In this document: piece by piece, positions 51,065 to 59,967 of the stretch
How positions within the stretch are numbered: position 1 is the stretch's first letter
Layout of the letters: each line of letters starts with the position of its first letter
Translations under genes and position numbers: made by a program
Assembly: GCF_042434095.1 (NCBI RefSeq)
Contig: NZ_JBHLUE010000016.1
Location: 496,001 to 560,000, forward strand
From: KBS50 sp042434095
Lineage (GTDB): Bacteria; Actinomycetota; Actinomycetes; Mycobacteriales; Micromonosporaceae
DNA: 64,000 nucleotides
Direction: 5' to 3'
The notes under the pieces: model-generated
Told to the model about the DNA's origin: nothing
Seen by the model: the letters and a program-made list of their open reading frames with translations, nothing else
The model's database searches: none

Positions 51065-52290
51065 ACGCCCACGCCCATGTGCTCGGCCAGCTCGGCGATC
51101 GGGGCCGGTGGGGCGCCCCGGGTCCGGCGGAGCACGTCCGACATCACCTCGTGGGCCAGCGGCCGGCACCGGATCTCGGAGGGCGCCATCCGGTCGCCCT
51201 CCAGCAGCATGGCGCCGGCCTTCTCCACGTCGCCCACCTGGGTGCAGCCGCGCGCGATGTCGAGCAGGTGGTGCGCCCGCCGCTCGGGCAGCAGCGCGTT
51301 GAACTCGGCCGGCTGGATGGCCTCGTGCGTCTCCACGGCCTGGCGTCCCTCCCCGAGTTCCACGGCCGCGGACGCGCGGTGCAGCAGCACGTTGGTGGGG
51401 CCGAAGCAGGTCCAGTAGTAGTTGTGGTCGCCGCCGAGCAGCTCGGCCGCCTCCTCGGCGCCGTTGATCAGGTCGCGTACGGTGGCGCTGTCCCCGATCC
51501 GCGCCGCCGCCATGGCGCCCTGCAGCAGCAGCATGCCGTAGACGGAGAGCCGCTCCGGGGTGGCCTCGTTCTCGGCGTTCGGCGCCAGCCGGTTGGCGAT
51601 GTTGACGTTGATCTCCAGGGCCGGCCGGGCCCGGCCCAGGGCCAGCAGCGCGTTGCCGACCCGGAACGTGGCGAGCCCGGCCAGCAGCTGGTCGCCGGCC
51701 CGCTGGGCCACCGCCATCGACCGGTCGGCGGCCAGCCAGGACAGGTCGTGCTCGCCCAGCTTGCGCAGCGTGGACGAGGCGATCTGGTAGACCTGCCCGA
51801 GCAGGTGGGCGGCCTTGTGCGCCTCGTCGCCGCCGGAGAAGGCGGCATCGGCCGCCTGGGCGTCGCGGAGCAGCTTGGGCAGGGCGCGGGTCAGCACCCC
51901 GTACCGGGCGTACTGGTAGGTGAGCCAGGCGTGGCTGACGGCCTTGCGCATCTCGTCCAGCGGCGGCGGGCAGGGCGCGGCGTCGAAGAACGCGGTCATC
52001 GAGTCGTACCGCTCGAGGGCCGCCCGGATCTCCTCCACCTCGATCTGGTCGATGCAGTTGAGCGCGTCCGTGCGCCGCTCGGGGTCGCGGCCCATCAGCA
52101 GCTGGACGTCGAGCTGCAGGACGTCGGCGATCTCGTGCAGCACGGAGAACTTGTCCAGCCGCCGCACCCCCCGCTCCACCTTGTCGACCCAGCTCTTGGA
52201 CTTGCCGAGCCGGTCCGCGAAGACCTGCTGGGACATCCGGCGGCGGCCCCGCCAGTAGGCGACACGGCGCCCGATGGGCAACTCGTCCAC
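51061..52290 (-). CDS. XRE-family regulator with TPR-like C-terminal domain
   Basis: 409 residues. N-terminal HTH: GRRVAYWRGRRRMSQQVFAD, then LGKSKSWVDKVERGVRRLDK. Residues 90-400 are helical repeats (HLLGQVYQIASSTLRKLGEH, DLSWLAADRSMAVAQRAGDQ), as in actinomycete pleiotropic regulators. It probably senses a ligand or peptide and acts on nearby genes. GTG at 52290 with GAGGGG at 6-nt spacing. Coupled to the flavoprotein and divergent from a prim-pol-domain gene, with which it shares a 254-bp AT-richer region. Confidence 0.9.
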   Translation of the reverse strand: MDELPIGRRVAYWRGRRRMSQQVFADRLGKSKSWVDKVERGVRRLDKFSVLHEIADVLQLDVQLLMGRDPERRTDALNCIDQIEVEEIRAALERYDSMTAFFDAAPCPPPLDEMRKAVSHAWLTYQYARYGVLTRALPKLLRDAQAADAAFSGGDEAHKAAHLLGQVYQIASSTLRKLGEHDLSWLAADRSMAVAQRAGDQLLAGLATFRVGNALLALGRARPALEINVNIANRLAPNAENEATPERLSVYGMLLLQGAMAAARIGDSATVRDLINGAEEAAELLGGDHNYYWTCFGPTNVLLHRASAAVELGEGRQAVETHEAIQPAEFNALLPERRAHHLLDIARGCTQVGDVEKAGAMLLEGDRMAPSEIRCRPLAHEVMSDVLRRTRGAPPAPIAELAEHMGVGV

Positions 52291-52544
52291 GGTCGACCCC
52301 TCCCCTGCGCCCCCGGCGTCCCGTGGGCGCTGCTACGTGGGATTTTATCCGGTTCTATCGCTTTTGCGGTGGTCGCACTGTGTGTGCGGCGTTCATTCGG
52401 TTCTTCCCCGTAGTTTTCATGCAAGTTGCAACCGCTCGTCTGCCTGGGACCAACGATCCCGCGAGATACCGGTAACGGGGATCGATCTCTTGGGTGGATG
52501 TCCAACGCCGAAATGACGAACGCCGATTGAGGGGTGTCTCCGCG
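52291..52544. promoter_or_regulatory. divergent promoter region of XRE-TPR and prim-pol genes
   Basis: 254 bp, AT-richer than its flanks. Contains the palindrome TGCAA-G-TTGCA (52420-52430) and GGATTTTATCCGGTTCTATCG. Probable binding region for the XRE regulator. Confidence 0.45.
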
Positions 52545-53225
52545 ATGTGGGGCAGTAACCGACCGCCACTCGTTGAACTGACGTCACTGGAGCGGACCCG
52601 GCTGCGCCGGGTCGCCCTGCGGTACGCGGGCCACGGCTGGGACGTGACGCCCGGCGCCTTCCTGGCCCGGGACCGCTTCGTCTGCGGCCGGGTCGGCTGC
52701 CCGACCACCGGATGCCACCCGGCGATCGAGGACTGGGAGCGCTCTGCCAGCGCCGATCCGGCCCGGGTGGCCGCCTGGTGGCGGGTCCGCCCGTACGGCG
52801 TGCTGCTGGCCACCGGCCGCGCCTTCGACGCCATCGAGGTCCCCGCGTACCTCGGCCAGCGGGTCCTGGACGCCACCCGCCCGTACGCCCGGGCCGAGAC
52901 CGCCGCCGAGGGCCGCGGCCCGGTGGCGGTGACCCCGGGTGGTCGGTGGATCTTCCTGGTCAGCCCCGGTGAGCCGCTGCGGCCCGAACTCGACCAGTGT
53001 CTGTACGTTATCCGACACGGGTTCGGCTCCTGGATCCCCGCGCCGCCCACCCGGTTGGCCGAGGGCGTGGTCCGGTGGGCCGTGGCGCCCGAGGAGACCC
53101 GGTGGCGGCTGCCCGACCCGTACTCGGTGCAGGAGATCCTGGTCGACGCGCTGCGCGCGGTGGCCCCCGCGGCGCCGGTGACGCTGCTCGCCGGCCACCT
53201 GCCGGCGCCGCGCCGCGGCTACTAG
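52545..53225 (+). CDS. bifunctional DNA primase/polymerase N-terminal (prim-pol) domain protein
   Basis: 226 residues. LRRVALRYAGHGWDVTPGAF, then CGRVGCPTTGCHPAIEDWER and VAAWWRVRPYGVLLATGRAF match the PF09250 prim-pol domain as used in short actinomycete proteins. The catalytic acidic pair is not clear, and in this short family the domain may be a non-catalytic nucleic-acid or ligand sensor. The conserved pairing with an XRE-type regulator supports a regulatory role. ATG at 52545; GAGGGG 10 nt upstream. Confidence 0.85.
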   Translation: MWGSNRPPLVELTSLERTRLRRVALRYAGHGWDVTPGAFLARDRFVCGRVGCPTTGCHPAIEDWERSASADPARVAAWWRVRPYGVLLATGRAFDAIEVPAYLGQRVLDATRPYARAETAAEGRGPVAVTPGGRWIFLVSPGEPLRPELDQCLYVIRHGFGSWIPAPPTRLAEGVVRWAVAPEETRWRLPDPYSVQEILVDALRAVAPAAPVTLLAGHLPAPRRGY

Positions 53226-53579
53226 CGGCGTTCGCGCCGCGGCTACCGGCGACGGGCGCGGCCCCCGAAGGGGTGCCAACCGGGCGGACAGCGTCCTCGT
53301 CCGCCCGGCAGTCGTTAACGTGATGTCAGATCGGCGCTACGGGGGGTGAGCATGGCCGGTGAGGATGTGACCGCGGCCGGTGGGGACGAGGTCCCGGCCC
53401 GGGCCCGACGCGCACACCGCTGGGCCGGCACCCGCCCGATGGGGTCCCGACCCGGCCGGCCCCGGCCGGCGGGCTCGCCGCGACCGGCCGGCACGCACCG
53501 ACCGGTCCGCTGAGCCGCCCCGCCGGCCCGCGGGGCGAACCCATCGGTCCGTCCGCGCAGGATCAGCGGCGGGGCGCTG
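53226..53579. other. intergenic region with one possible micro-ORF and a hairpin
   Basis: 354 bp between convergent genes. It has the hairpin at 53280-53308. A 53-codon frame at 53352-53513 (MAGEDVTAAGGDEVPARARR and more, after GGGGGG) is arginine/proline-rich like shadow frames in this DNA, so I do not call it a gene. Confidence 0.5.
53280..53308 (+). terminator. hairpin after the prim-pol gene
   Basis: CCGGGCGGA (53280-53288) and its complement TCCGCCCGG (53300-53308), 9-bp perfect stem with an 11-nt loop, about 55 nt after the stop codon. Confidence 0.6.
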
Positions 53580-54182
53580 TCAGCGCTGGTCGAGGGCCGA
53601 CTGCAGCGAGCCGCGGTACGCCGCGCTGGTCTCGGTGGCCCCGGACACCGCGTCGAGCCGGGCCGACCGGCCGGTCGCGTACGCCAGCGCCTCGCCCTTG
53701 GTCTCGTACCGCTGCCGCACGCTGGCGCTCTTCTGCTCCGAGGTCGGCGTGTCGAACGGCAGCTCGATGGCCTTGACCGCGGTGACCGTGCGGCCGGAGA
53801 CGGTGATCTGCACCTGCACGTTGCCGTACCCGGGCGCCTTGACCACCGAGCCGTACAGGGTGCGCGGCCCGGTCGGCGCCTTGGGCGCGGCGCTGCTGCG
53901 GCCCGGCGCGGGGGCGTGGGCAGTGGCCCGCGGCCGGGTCGGCCGGCTACCGGCCGACGGACCGGTTCCGGACCGGCCGGGATCCGTGGCGGCGCCGGTC
54001 GGGGCGGCACCGGTGGCCCGGGCCGGCCCGGGCGCCGCGGCGGTCGGCGCCGCCGCCGGCCGGCCGGTGGCCTCGGTGCGGGCGGCGCCGGCCACCGGGG
54101 TGGCCGCGGGGCCGGTCTTGAGCACCACCAGCAGGGTGGTGCCGGCGGCCAGACCGGCGACGGCGAACAGCACGCGGCGCAT
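53580..54182 (-). CDS. secreted FMN-binding-domain protein (flavinylated)
   Basis: 200 residues. An N-terminal membrane anchor or signal (RRVLFAVAGLAAGTTLLVVL) and a long Ala/Pro/Gly/Thr linker (about 25-105) precede an FMN_bind domain: LYGSVVKAPGYGNVQVQITV and DAVSGATETSAAYRGSLQSA. The SGAT motif (residues 180-183, Thr183) is the site where ApbE-type transferases attach FMN covalently. It should act as an extracytosolic electron carrier. ATG at 54182 with AAGGG upstream; it overlaps nothing but starts 11 nt after the reductase gene ends. No apbE gene in the window. Confidence 0.92.
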   Translation of the reverse strand: MRRVLFAVAGLAAGTTLLVVLKTGPAATPVAGAARTEATGRPAAAPTAAAPGPARATGAAPTGAATDPGRSGTGPSAGSRPTRPRATAHAPAPGRSSAAPKAPTGPRTLYGSVVKAPGYGNVQVQITVSGRTVTAVKAIELPFDTPTSEQKSASVRQRYETKGEALAYATGRSARLDAVSGATETSAAYRGSLQSALDQR

Positions 54183-54193
54183 GCGCAACCCTT

Positions 54194-55669
54194 CTACAGC
54201 TCGAACGTGGCCAGGTGGATCTGCCGGCGCGGCACCCGGGCCCGGCGGAGCGCCGCCGTGGCGGCGGACACCAGACCCGGCGGCCCGCAGAGATAGACGT
54301 CCCGCTCGGCCAGGTCCGGCACCAGCCGGCGCAGCCCGGCCGCGCTGAGCACCTGGCGCGGCCCGGCGTCGGTGCGGGCGCCCAGCACATACCACAGGTC
54401 GGCGCCGCGGGCCTGCGCCAGCCAGTCCAGCTCGTGGTGCAGCAGGACGTCGCCGGCGTCCCGGGCCCGGTAGATCACGGCGGCGCCGGGCGGAAGCTCC
54501 TCCAGCACCGCCCGCACCGGGGTGATGCCGCTGCCGCCGGCGATCAGCAGCGCCCGGTCCCGCCGCCGGTGCGCGGCCGTGAAGCTGCCGGCGGGCCTGG
54601 ACGCCCAGACCCGGGTGCCGGGCCGCAGCGCGCGCAGCGCGGCGCTGTGCCCGCCCACCACCTTCACGGTGATCCGCAGCCAGCGCCCGTTGCGGGCGGC
54701 CGACAGCGTGTACGGATGCGACTGAGCGCGCAGGCCGGGGGCCAGAAACCGCCACCGGACGAACTGACCGCCCAGGTGCGCCAGCCGGTCGAGCCGGTGG
54801 CCGGTGAGGTAGACCGAGACGGCGTACGGGCTCTCCGCCACCACGTCGGCCACCCGGAGCCGGTGCCGCAGGTTGAACCGCAGCGGCACGATCACCCGGC
54901 CGTACAGCAGCGCCGCCAGCACCAGCAGGTAGAGCGCGATCCACCAGGTACGGGCCGGACCGGGCCGGAACAGCTGCTGGCCGCCGGCGAACTGGTGCCC
55001 GTAGCCGAGCAGCAGCACCAGATAGCTGCCCTGGTGCAGGCGGTGCCACAGCTCGTACGGCAGGGCCGTGCGGATGGCGCGTACCGCGGTCAGCCCCAGC
55101 AGCACCAGGATGCCGGCCGCGGCGAACGCGGACAGCATGTCCTCGTAGTCGCGCAGCAGCGTGCTGGCCTCGTTGAGCAGGCTGGCCCGTTCCAGCCGGG
55201 CGTAACCGACCAGGATCAGCGCGGCGTGCGAGAGCACGGCCACCAGCAGGGTGGCCCCGACGTCCCGGTGCCAGCGGCCCAGCCGTTCGGCGCCGGTCAG
55301 CCGGTCCAGCAGCGGCAGCCGGCTGGCCAGCAGCACCTGCGTCAACAGCAGGTAGCCGGCGACCAGGCCGGTGATCCGGCCCGCGGCGGTGAGCCGGGCG
55401 GCGCCGTCCGCGAGCGCGCCCCCGGCGGTCTGCGTCCACCAGGGCAGCGCGCTGGCCAGCAGGCCCAGCCAGAACGCGCCGACCGGCACCCAGCGGGCGC
55501 CGGGCCAGCGCCGCGGCACCGGCTCGGCCACCGGCCCCGGGGCGCCCGGCGCGCCCGGACCGTCGTACGCGGCCGGGTAGCCGCCGGCCGCCGGGTAGCC
55601 GCCGGCCGCGGTCGGGCGGCCGTCCCGGGGGTACGCCCCGGGGCGGCGGCCGGTGTCCTGATAGGTCAC
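54194..55669 (-). CDS. ferric reductase-like transmembrane protein with ferredoxin-reductase domain
   Basis: 491 residues. After a Tyr/Gly/Pro-rich start come about six helices of a ferric-reductase/NOX-like heme domain (LGRWHRDVGATLLVAVLSHA, ELWHRLHQGSYLVLLLGYGH). A cytosolic FAD/NAD(P)H-binding module follows with HPYTLSAARN (FAD), ALLIAGGSGITPVRAVLEEL and YLCGPPGLVSAA (NAD). It can move electrons from cytosolic NAD(P)H across the membrane, plausibly to the flavinylated protein encoded just downstream. GTG at 55669 overlaps the DUF1501 stop (GTGA). Confidence 0.93.
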   Translation of the reverse strand: MTYQDTGRRPGAYPRDGRPTAAGGYPAAGGYPAAYDGPGAPGAPGPVAEPVPRRWPGARWVPVGAFWLGLLASALPWWTQTAGGALADGAARLTAAGRITGLVAGYLLLTQVLLASRLPLLDRLTGAERLGRWHRDVGATLLVAVLSHAALILVGYARLERASLLNEASTLLRDYEDMLSAFAAAGILVLLGLTAVRAIRTALPYELWHRLHQGSYLVLLLGYGHQFAGGQQLFRPGPARTWWIALYLLVLAALLYGRVIVPLRFNLRHRLRVADVVAESPYAVSVYLTGHRLDRLAHLGGQFVRWRFLAPGLRAQSHPYTLSAARNGRWLRITVKVVGGHSAALRALRPGTRVWASRPAGSFTAAHRRRDRALLIAGGSGITPVRAVLEELPPGAAVIYRARDAGDVLLHHELDWLAQARGADLWYVLGARTDAGPRQVLSAAGLRRLVPDLAERDVYLCGPPGLVSAATAALRRARVPRRQIHLATFEL

Positions 55670-57048
55670 GCGTAGATCTTCACCGGGCTGAACTTCTGCC
55701 GCGGGAAGACCTTGTCGACCTGGGCGTTGGTGAGGCCGAACCGGCCCTGCGCGACCGAGCCGTACACGTTGAACATGTTGTTGTATTCCGGCACGTCGCC
55801 ACTGTCCAGCTTGTCCAGACCGTTCCAGGCGCCGAGGATCTTCGAGGCCAGCGGCCGGCCGGACAGCACCCCCACCACCCCGCCGTGGCCGTGGTCGGTG
55901 CCGCCCCGGTTGGAGGCCACCCGGCGGCCGAACTCGCTGGAGACCAGCACCGTCACGTCGGCCGCGGCCGGGCCGAGGTCGGTGAAGAAGTCGGCCATGC
56001 CCTGGGCCACGTCGTTCAGCCGGTTGAACAGCTGGCCGCCCTCGCGCGGCCCCTGGTTCTCGTGGGTGTCGTAGCCGCCGGTGCCGATCGTGGCCACCCG
56101 GACGTTGGCGCCGCCCTTGATCAGCCGGGCCAGCTCCCGGAAGGACCGGCCCACCTCGCCGTCGTACTTCACCCCCGCCGCCGGCTGGTAGTCCTTGGCG
56201 GCGAGCGACTTGGCCAGGCCCAGCGCGCTCAGTCCCTCCTGCACCGCGTCCTCGACCGGGTGGTTGATGTCGGTGAAGAGGCCCTTGATGGCCTTCTCGG
56301 TGGCCGCGGTGAACCGCTGGTCGCCGCGCAGGGTCAGCGACTCGACGCTGTTCAGCGAGATCGCGCCGTTGGTGCCGACCAGCGACCGCGGCAGGGTGCT
56401 GCCGACGCCCACGCTGCGGAACGCCGTGCCGGGGCCGAGGGCGTCGACCAGGGCGTCCAGCCAGCCCCGGCCGCCGGTCTCGGCCGGCAGGCCGCCCAGG
56501 TTGCACGCGTCCTGCGCCTGGAAGTGGCTGCGGGACAGCCGCGGGTCGGAGACCGCCGGGATGAAGCCGAGCTGCCGCTTGGCCAGGAAGCCCGACAGCG
56601 GCGCGAACGCCTTGGTGAGCATGAACCCGCGGTCCAGCGCCAGCGAGTCGTTCCCCAACAGCAGGTCCGGGCGGGCCTTCTGCAGCACCGGGTCGTTGGC
56701 CGGGGCCACCAGGCTCAGCCCGTCCAGGCCGCCGTACAGGAACACGTGGATGAGCGTGCCCGTCTTGGTGGCCGCGAACGAGGCCTGGGTGCTGACGAAC
56801 TGGCTGGTGGCCAGCGCAGTGGCGGTGGCGGCCGCGCCGGCCACGAAGGTACGCCGGGTGACGCCCCGCCCGTCCTGCTGCTCCTCCTCCAGGTCGTTCA
56901 GCGCCCGGAAGCGGTCCCGCTCGGCCGCGTTCTCGGCCTCGACCGCCGCCGCCTCGGCGCGGAGGATCGCCTCCGTCCGGTTCGGCGCCAGCCGCCGCAG
57001 GTCGGGGCAGTCGGGGTGCAGGGGGAACTGGTGCACGGTCTTCTCCAT
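55666..57048 (-). CDS. DUF1501 family protein, Tat-type secretion signal
   Basis: 460 residues. A charged N-terminus of about 60 residues leads to a twin-arginine motif at residues 65-66 (VTRRTFVAGAAATATALATS), then the DUF1501 domain: GTLIHVFLYGGLDGLSLVAP, IGTGGYDTHENQGP, VLVSSEFGRRVASNRGGTDH and GHGGVVGVLSGR. The fold is alkaline-phosphatase/sulfatase-like with likely metal ligands His and Asp; activity unknown. DUF1501 genes are nearly always beside DUF1800 genes, as here (8 nt downstream). ATG at 57048 with GAGG upstream. Confidence 0.93.
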   Translation of the reverse strand: MEKTVHQFPLHPDCPDLRRLAPNRTEAILRAEAAAVEAENAAERDRFRALNDLEEEQQDGRGVTRRTFVAGAAATATALATSQFVSTQASFAATKTGTLIHVFLYGGLDGLSLVAPANDPVLQKARPDLLLGNDSLALDRGFMLTKAFAPLSGFLAKRQLGFIPAVSDPRLSRSHFQAQDACNLGGLPAETGGRGWLDALVDALGPGTAFRSVGVGSTLPRSLVGTNGAISLNSVESLTLRGDQRFTAATEKAIKGLFTDINHPVEDAVQEGLSALGLAKSLAAKDYQPAAGVKYDGEVGRSFRELARLIKGGANVRVATIGTGGYDTHENQGPREGGQLFNRLNDVAQGMADFFTDLGPAAADVTVLVSSEFGRRVASNRGGTDHGHGGVVGVLSGRPLASKILGAWNGLDKLDSGDVPEYNNMFNVYGSVAQGRFGLTNAQVDKVFPRQKFSPVKIYA

Positions 57049-57056
57049 CTCGGGCC

Positions 57057-59216
57057 TCACCGGAGGTGGTGCTGGGGGGAAGCGAGCAGGGCCCGCGCCA
57101 TGGCGGGAACCGCCCCGAGGAACTTCGCGTCCACCTTCGCGGCCGACGAGACACCGGGGATGCCCAGGATCAGCGCCTTCTGCCGGGCGGTGAGCGGCTG
57201 ATGCACCAGCCGCTTGGCCAGCGCGTCCACGTACGCCCCGGCGGTGCCGGGCGCCTTGGCGCCCACCAGCCGCTCGGGCTTGACGTACGAGAACTCGGGG
57301 TGACCGCCCTCGATCAGGGTGGCGGCCTCGTTCCAGCCGTTCAGCATGGTTCCCGGGCTGGTCCACGCCACGAAGACGTCGGGGTAGCCGTTCGGGGTCG
57401 GCATGCCGGTGGGGAACTGCCCCATCTCGGCCATCTTGGACCGGATCTGGCTCAGCCCGCTGGCGAACGCGCCCCGGTCGCCGCCGGGCTGGTAGCCGGG
57501 CGACGGGTCGGGGGTCACGCCGAGGGCCCGGTACGTGGCCACCAGGTACTCCATCGGCCGGCGCACCTTCTGGCCCACGGCGGCCCAGAACTCGCTGGAG
57601 CTGAACAGCGTCATGAGCACCGGCTTGATGGCCGTCTTGTTCGCCAGGTACGTCTTGGCGAGCCGGTCCACCAGGCTCTTCGGCGGGACGTCCGAGACGA
57701 ACCGGGTGGCCAGGTTCTGCGCCACGTAGCGCGCCGTCGAGGAGTGGTTGGCCAGGTAGCGGAAGTATGCCTCGCTGGCCTTGTCGCCGCCCTCGGCCGA
57801 GTTGTTCGCGGACGAGTAACCGAGGATCTTGACCCGGCCGACGTAGTGCCGGCTGGGCTGGAAGACGTAGTCGAAGTTCTCGTCGATGGTCCGGCCGGTC
57901 TGCAGCAGGGCGGCCTGGCGCACGTCGGCCTCCTTGTAGCCGCCGTCCACGCCGACCGAGTACAGCTCCAGGTTCTCCCGGGCCAGGTTCTCGTTGACCT
58001 CGTCCTTGTGCGACTGGATCTGGTTGAGATAGATCAGCAGCGCCGGGTGCCGGTTGCCGGCCACCAGCATGTCCGCGTAGTTGCCCAGCGCGTGCTTGCG
58101 GACGACGTCCCGGTCGAACGCGCCGCGCACCAGGTCCGAGTTGTCGAACTCGGGCCCGACGTGCAGGAAGTCGTTCCAGAAGTCGACCATCACCTCGAAC
58201 AGCTGCCGCTGCGACCAGATCTGCCGGGCGATGGTGGCGTCGATGTACTCCTTGTCGGCCTGCACGCCCTTGGCGTTCAGGCTCTCCCGGTTGGCCTTGA
58301 GCTGCGCGGGCGTCATCTTCAGGGTGGTCAGCTCGGCGAGCTTCAGCTCGGCCTTGCTGGGCGCGATCCGATCCGGGTCGAGCTGCGTGCGCAGCCACTC
58401 GTCGATGCCCATCCGCCGGATGTCGGCGAGCACCGCGGGCGTGGCGCCGAAGGTGGCCCGGCTGGCCAGGTGCCGTACCGGATCCTTGGCCAGCACCGTC
58501 TTCACCGTGACGGTGGTGCGGGCGGCCGCCTCGGCGGGGCCGCCGAACACCTGCCCGGTGCTGGGCGAGTTCTTCTTCAGCGCCGCACCGGCCCGGGAGC
58601 CCATGTAGCTCTCGTTCTGCTCGGTGTAGGTGCGCACGGTGCTCGGCTGCTGGCCGCTCGGCCGGGCCGCGGTCCCGTCGGTTGGCGCGGCCACCTCGGC
58701 GTCCGGACCGGAGCCGAACAGCTTGTTCGTCAGGTCGCGGCCCAGCGGCGACATCGCCACCGCGGCGCCGCCGACCACCACGGCCGCCGTGCCGCCGAAC
58801 GCGGCCAGCGCCTTGCGGCGGGCCACGGCGCGCCCGTCGTCGTCCCCCGGGTCGGCCGGCATGGCCGCGAGCCGCGGGTCACCGCCGCCGAGCCCCTCCG
58901 GGCCCACCCACCGGGACCCCGGGCCCCGGTACGCGCCGGCGTCGCCCGGGTGTACCCGTACCCCGGAATCCGCCGGGCGGTAGGCCGGGTGGCCGGTCGC
59001 GGCCGGCTGCTGGTGGCCGTTGCGGGCCGCCGGATACGGCCGCGGCCCCGGGTACGCCGGGCCGGGCTGGTGCTGGCCGCCGGCCTGGTACGCCGGGGCG
59101 GCCGGCTGGTCTGCGGCACCGTCGCGGCGCAGCTCCCGGTAGCCGTACGACGTGGGGTGCTCCGGGCCATCCCAGCGGCGGTCCGGCCGGGGTGGTGGCA
59201 CGTTCTGGTCTGCCAT
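57057..59216 (-). CDS. DUF1800 family protein
   Basis: 719 residues. A Pro/Gln/Tyr/Gly-rich cytosolic N-terminus of about 125 residues (with several 6-12-residue repeats) precedes RRKALAAFGGTAAVVVGG, a Tat-like or membrane-anchor segment. The DUF1800 domain starts near 245: VRHLASRATFGATPAVLADI, EVMVDFWNDFLHVGPEFDNS, HPALLIYLNQIQSHKDEVNE, NLARENLELYSVG and YVAQNLATRFVSDVPPKSLV. It should act outside the membrane with the DUF1501 partner; function unknown. First gene of the four-gene minus-strand operon. The ATG at 59216 lacks a strong ribosome site. Confidence 0.92.
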   Translation of the reverse strand: MADQNVPPPRPDRRWDGPEHPTSYGYRELRRDGAADQPAAPAYQAGGQHQPGPAYPGPRPYPAARNGHQQPAATGHPAYRPADSGVRVHPGDAGAYRGPGSRWVGPEGLGGGDPRLAAMPADPGDDDGRAVARRKALAAFGGTAAVVVGGAAVAMSPLGRDLTNKLFGSGPDAEVAAPTDGTAARPSGQQPSTVRTYTEQNESYMGSRAGAALKKNSPSTGQVFGGPAEAAARTTVTVKTVLAKDPVRHLASRATFGATPAVLADIRRMGIDEWLRTQLDPDRIAPSKAELKLAELTTLKMTPAQLKANRESLNAKGVQADKEYIDATIARQIWSQRQLFEVMVDFWNDFLHVGPEFDNSDLVRGAFDRDVVRKHALGNYADMLVAGNRHPALLIYLNQIQSHKDEVNENLARENLELYSVGVDGGYKEADVRQAALLQTGRTIDENFDYVFQPSRHYVGRVKILGYSSANNSAEGGDKASEAYFRYLANHSSTARYVAQNLATRFVSDVPPKSLVDRLAKTYLANKTAIKPVLMTLFSSSEFWAAVGQKVRRPMEYLVATYRALGVTPDPSPGYQPGGDRGAFASGLSQIRSKMAEMGQFPTGMPTPNGYPDVFVAWTSPGTMLNGWNEAATLIEGGHPEFSYVKPERLVGAKAPGTAGAYVDALAKRLVHQPLTARQKALILGIPGVSSAAKVDAKFLGAVPAMARALLASPQHHLR

Positions 59217-59664
59217 CTACCGATCCCAAATGGGTGAGGGGCGCGCGCCGGCACCACCGGGTCGTCGACCGGCTGGAGTGTCAGGTGGTGTGGCTGCGAC
59301 GTTTGTGAAGGGGGTTGCTACGGCACGGTAGTCAAGGTGCTGACCTGCTTCAAGGCGGTCGGTTCGGTGCCGGACGCGCGCTTAAGGCGGTACTGAACCC
59401 GCCCGTCCCGCCCCGCCGCGGCGCGCCCCGCGAGCGCTGACCCGCCGGCCAGCCACGATGTCGGCGCGGCGGCCGCGCCGGGAGCGCCACCCACGGGCAG
59501 CGCCGGCGCGGAGACGTTACGGCGAAACAGGAAAACTTAAGGAACCGCTAAGTAAGTTCTGAGGAGGTGGATTGAACTCCTGGCCATCCGGCGAGCGTGA
59601 GGCGCCCTCCGCCGGGTATCCCTGCGCCAACCCGGTTAACGCCGGCAGGGGGGAGGCCAGCGCC
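59217..59664. other. intergenic region between DUF1800 and DUF3040 genes
   Basis: 448 bp between divergent genes. The stretch 59515-59560 is the least GC-rich part (GAAACAGGAAAACTTAAGGAA) and is the best place for promoters. No RNA or operator assigned. Confidence 0.5.
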
Positions 59665-59922
59665 ATGCTCAGCAAAGAGGATCAGCTCCGCTTCGAGCAG
59701 ATCACCCGGGAACTGAAGGCGTCCGATCCGAAGTTCTTCGCGCGACTGTCCGATCGCCACCGGATGCGTCGCAAGCGGTTGATGCTCGCACTCACCATCG
59801 TGCTCTGGGCCGCCGTACCGGTGCTCGCCGTGCTCGGCGGTGGCATCGCCGGAGCCGTCTACGCCCTGGTGCTGCTCGGCAACGCCGCCATGGTGTGGCA
59901 GCTGCGGCGACGCTACCGCTAG
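59665..59922 (+). CDS. DUF3040 small membrane protein
   Basis: 85 residues. MLSKEDQLRFEQITRELKAS, then FARLSDRHRMRRKRLMLALT and two adjacent membrane segments (ALTIVLWAAVPVLAVLGGG, GAVYALVLLGNAAMVWQL). This is the DUF3040 pattern: a cytosolic helical start with a basic patch then a hairpin of two helices. Function unknown. The ATG at 59665 follows GGGAGG by 9 nt; the open frame extends upstream to 59572 but without homology. Confidence 0.88.
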   Translation: MLSKEDQLRFEQITRELKASDPKFFARLSDRHRMRRKRLMLALTIVLWAAVPVLAVLGGGIAGAVYALVLLGNAAMVWQLRRRYR

Positions 59923-59967
59923 CCGGCGCTCGCCGCGACCGCCCACGAACCCGGCCGCGCCGCCGCG

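Noticed and set aside
53352..53513. 53-codon frame MAGEDVTAAGG... as a gene
   Set aside because: Composition is like shadow frames, no recognisable homologue, lies in a convergent intergenic region.
59516..59528. GTTAC-GGC-GAAAC considered as a GlnR box
   Set aside because: Spacer is 3 nt, not 6, and no further half-sites are in phase.
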